Part shown: piece after piece, positions 3,900 through 5,627 of the stretch
How positions within the stretch are numbered: position 1 is the first letter of the stretch
How the letters are laid out: every line of letters begins with the position of its first letter
NCBI GenBank assembly: GCA_020216575.1
Contig: JAIUYC010000344.1
Location: forward strand, 1 to 5,627
Length of the DNA: 5,627 bases
Direction of reading: 5' to 3'
Source: Coleofasciculus sp. S288
GTDB taxonomy: Bacteria; Cyanobacteriota; Cyanobacteriia; Cyanobacteriales; Coleofasciculaceae
Made by a program: the position numbers and the translations under genes
The notes under the pieces: model-generated
The model's input: only the letters and a program-made list of their open reading frames with translations
What the model was told of the DNA's origin: nothing
The model's database searches: none

Positions 3900-5627
3900 T
3901 CACTCAAATTGCCAAATTTTGATAGTTTTATCTTGAGAACCACTGGCGATTATTCGATTATCAGAACTGATAGCTACGGAAGTCACGCCGGCTGAATGTC
4001 CAGATAAGGTGTACAGGAGGTCGCCACTAGCAGGATGCCAGATTTTAATTGTGTTGTCGGCACTGCCGCTGATGAGTGTATTGCCTTCAATATTGATAGC
4101 TACAGAATTGACCGACTCTGAATGACTATTGAGTGTGTGTAGCAATGTTCCACTGTTTAAATTCCATACTTTAATCGTTTTATCTGCACTGCCACTAATC
4201 AGGATTTGACCGCTAGGGCTAAAGCTGAATGAGTTCACTGCATCTGAGTGTCCATTAAGGGTTAGCTGTATATCGCCGCTGCTCAAATTCCAGATTTTAA
4301 TCGTTTTATCTGCACTCCCACTGGCAAGATTTTGCCCATCTGGACTAATCGCGATCGCGCAGACGGTGCTGGAATGGCCGGACAAGGTTTTCTGTAATTC
4401 TCCAGTTCCCAAATTCCAGATTTTAATTGTCTTATCAGCACTCCCACTAGCAAGATTTTGCCCATCTGGACTAATTGCAACTGACTTAATCCAGCCAGAA
4501 TGCCCGCAGAGGGTATGAAGCAATTCCCCTGTTTCTACCTGCCAAATTTTAATTGTGTAGTCCCAACTTCCACTTGCCAAAGTGCATCCATCTGGGCTAA
4601 AGGCGACGGCATCAATCAAGTTTAAATGCCCTGAAAGCGTGTAAGGTACTGCTGCACTATCCAAGTTCCAAATCTTGATAGTTTTATCGGCGCTGCCACT
4701 CGCAAGTATTCGTCCATCGGGGCTAAACGCTATAGAATGAATTGAACTTAAGTGACCTCTGAGCGTGCGTACACATTTCCAGGTTGGAGTGAGAATCTTT
4801 GAGGCAACACTGGGTGAAGTGAAGTTCGGTTGTGCAACAGTTATCGGCCTTGTTGATACATTTTTTTCAGGCTCTAGATCTTGAAGGATTTCTGTTGCTG
4901 ATTGGTAGCGTTGCTTCACCTCACTTTCTAGCATTTTGTTCAAAATTTTACAGAGTTGATTACTGATGAGGTCGGTCAGGTAATCTTGCCAAACCCAGAT
5001 ACTTTCCAGGCTATTAAATAGGTTAAACGGGTGAATATTAGTGAGTAAGTGAATGCAGGTGACACCTAAACTGTACAAATCGCTACTTTGAAGTGCTTGA
5101 CCCATCAGTTGTTCTGGAGCGGTGTAGGCAGCAGAGCCAATAACGGTTCCAACTTGTGCCAGCAGGGTTTTTGTTGTGATTTTTGCGGCACTGAAATCAA
5201 CCAGAACTAGCTGACTATTAGTGGAGCAACGAATGATATTATCGGGATTGATATCCCGGTGAATGACGCCGTGTTCGTGAACAAACTGCAAAACTGGCAG
5301 CAATTCTTTGAGGAGTTGTCGAATTTGAGTTTCGCTAAATGCTCCCTCAGCTTCTAGTTGTTGCGCTAGGCTTTGCCCTTCAATTAAGGTTTGCACGAGA
5401 GCAGATGGCATACCTGTCCCCATCCAGTCATCGGGTTCAAAACAGGCTAGGAGTTGGGGAATCTGAGGATGTTGCCCGAGTTCACTGAGTCGCGCCACGT
5501 CTTGACGGAACAATTCAAGGGCTTTCTCTGGATTTTTAGTCCCCTGCTTTTTGGGAGAAAGTTGCTTGATGATGCAGCGGGGTTTAGATGTATCTTGCTC
5601 ATCTATTGCTAGAAAGGTTCGCCCGAT
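3900..5627 (-). CDS. Ser/Thr protein kinase with C-terminal seven-blade WD40 propeller (5' end beyond the window)
   Basis: Hanks-type kinase fused to a WD40 scaffold; 575 residues lie in the window, numbered from the first codon at 5627. The kinase part (1 to about 254) starts within the glycine loop (IGRTFLA). It shows the ATP-anchoring Lys21 (CIIKQL), catalytic Asp125 in HRDINPDN, Asn130, metal-binding Asp144 and YTAPEQ with Glu172. Deviations: DFG is DFS (Ser146), the HRDxK lysine is Asn127, and the helix-C glutamate appears to be Asp43. A linker (about 255-282) leads to seven WD40 repeats with (G/S)H at 291, 333, 375, 417, 459, 501 and 543, exactly 42 residues apart, ending in IW/VW. That makes one closed propeller, likely binding substrates or partners. 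No membrane segment is seen, so it is probably cytosolic. TTG at 5513 is not a plausible start, because the kinase fold continues upstream to the edge. The missing part is the start of the kinase domain and perhaps a zinc-ribbon leader. Targets unknown. Confidence 0.95.
   Translation of the reverse strand: MGRTFLAIDEQDTSKPRCIIKQLSPKKQGTKNPEKALELFRQDVARLSELGQHPQIPQLLACFEPDDWMGTGMPSALVQTLIEGQSLAQQLEAEGAFSETQIRQLLKELLPVLQFVHEHGVIHRDINPDNIIRCSTNSQLVLVDFSAAKITTKTLLAQVGTVIGSAAYTAPEQLMGQALQSSDLYSLGVTCIHLLTNIHPFNLFNSLESIWVWQDYLTDLISNQLCKILNKMLESEVKQRYQSATEILQDLEPEKNVSTRPITVAQPNFTSPSVASKILTPTWKCVRTLRGHLSSIHSIAFSPDGRILASGSADKTIKIWNLDSAAVPYTLSGHLNLIDAVAFSPDGCTLASGSWDYTIKIWQVETGELLHTLCGHSGWIKSVAISPDGQNLASGSADKTIKIWNLGTGELQKTLSGHSSTVCAIAISPDGQNLASGSADKTIKIWNLSSGDIQLTLNGHSDAVNSFSFSPSGQILISGSADKTIKVWNLNSGTLLHTLNSHSESVNSVAINIEGNTLISGSADNTIKIWHPASGDLLYTLSGHSAGVTSVAISSDNRIIASGSQDKTIKIWQFE
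4285..4478 (-). repeat. Near-identical DNA of WD40 blades 3 and 4
   Basis: Positions 4285-4352 and 4411-4478, offset by exactly 126 bases, agree at 63 of 68 positions. Both encode the same run from ISPDGQ to KIWNL. The other blades keep the 126-base period but are more diverged. This points to recent duplication or gene conversion of one blade inside the kinase gene. Confidence 0.8.

Noticed and set aside
4283..4480. A 65-codon minus-strand frame inside the WD40 region
   Set aside because: It is a shifted reading of two near-identical blades, which is why its translation repeats itself; the main frame is the real one.
5511..5513. TTG as start of the kinase gene
   Set aside because: The same frame continues to the window edge and encodes the glycine-loop end and the ATP-binding lysine, so the true start is outside the window.

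Overview
The window looks like chromosomal DNA of a cyanobacterium, probably one of the large-genome filamentous or Microcoleus/Coleofasciculus-like groups (inference). The evidence is four perfect HIP1 octamers GCGATCGC (1205-1212, 2799-2806, 3299-3306, 4351-4358), a cyanobacterial-style Hanks kinase fused to WD40 repeats, a GAF-linked class III adenylate cyclase, and intergenic DNA rich in short inverted and tandem repeats.

Layout. (1) Positions 1-1725, minus strand: a two-gene unit read right to left. A 180-aa AhpD/carboxymuconolactone-decarboxylase-like protein (1183-1725) is followed, through a 4-base ATGA overlap, by a GAF + adenylate cyclase gene that runs off the left edge (1-1186). 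A 47-codon small ORF (1740-1883) lies just upstream on the same strand and may or may not be a gene. (2) Positions 1726-2410: a divergent, repeat-rich intergenic region. It holds a MITE-like element with 27-bp terminal inverted repeats (1882-2010), G/C-rich hairpins (1815-1840, 2048-2101), a dyad beside a -10-like hexamer (2155-2188) and a 20-bp tandem duplication (2241-2280). (3) Positions 2411-3724, plus strand: pepP, an Xaa-Pro aminopeptidase with all metal ligands intact. (4) Positions 3725-3899: a convergent spacer with a 7-bp perfect hairpin and two short tandem-repeat tracts. (5) Positions 3900-5627, minus strand: a Ser/Thr kinase with a C-terminal seven-blade WD40 propeller; its N-terminus lies beyond the right edge.

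Function. The window joins two signalling units (cAMP synthesis; a protein kinase on a propeller scaffold) to a housekeeping peptidase. Nothing shows that all three act in one pathway. The strongest link is the overlap-coupled pair at the left. Its AhpD-like member has lost both cysteines of the redox motif, so it is more likely a ligand-binding or regulatory partner of the cyclase than a peroxidase (inference). I see no RNA gene, CRISPR array, transposase gene or phage gene.
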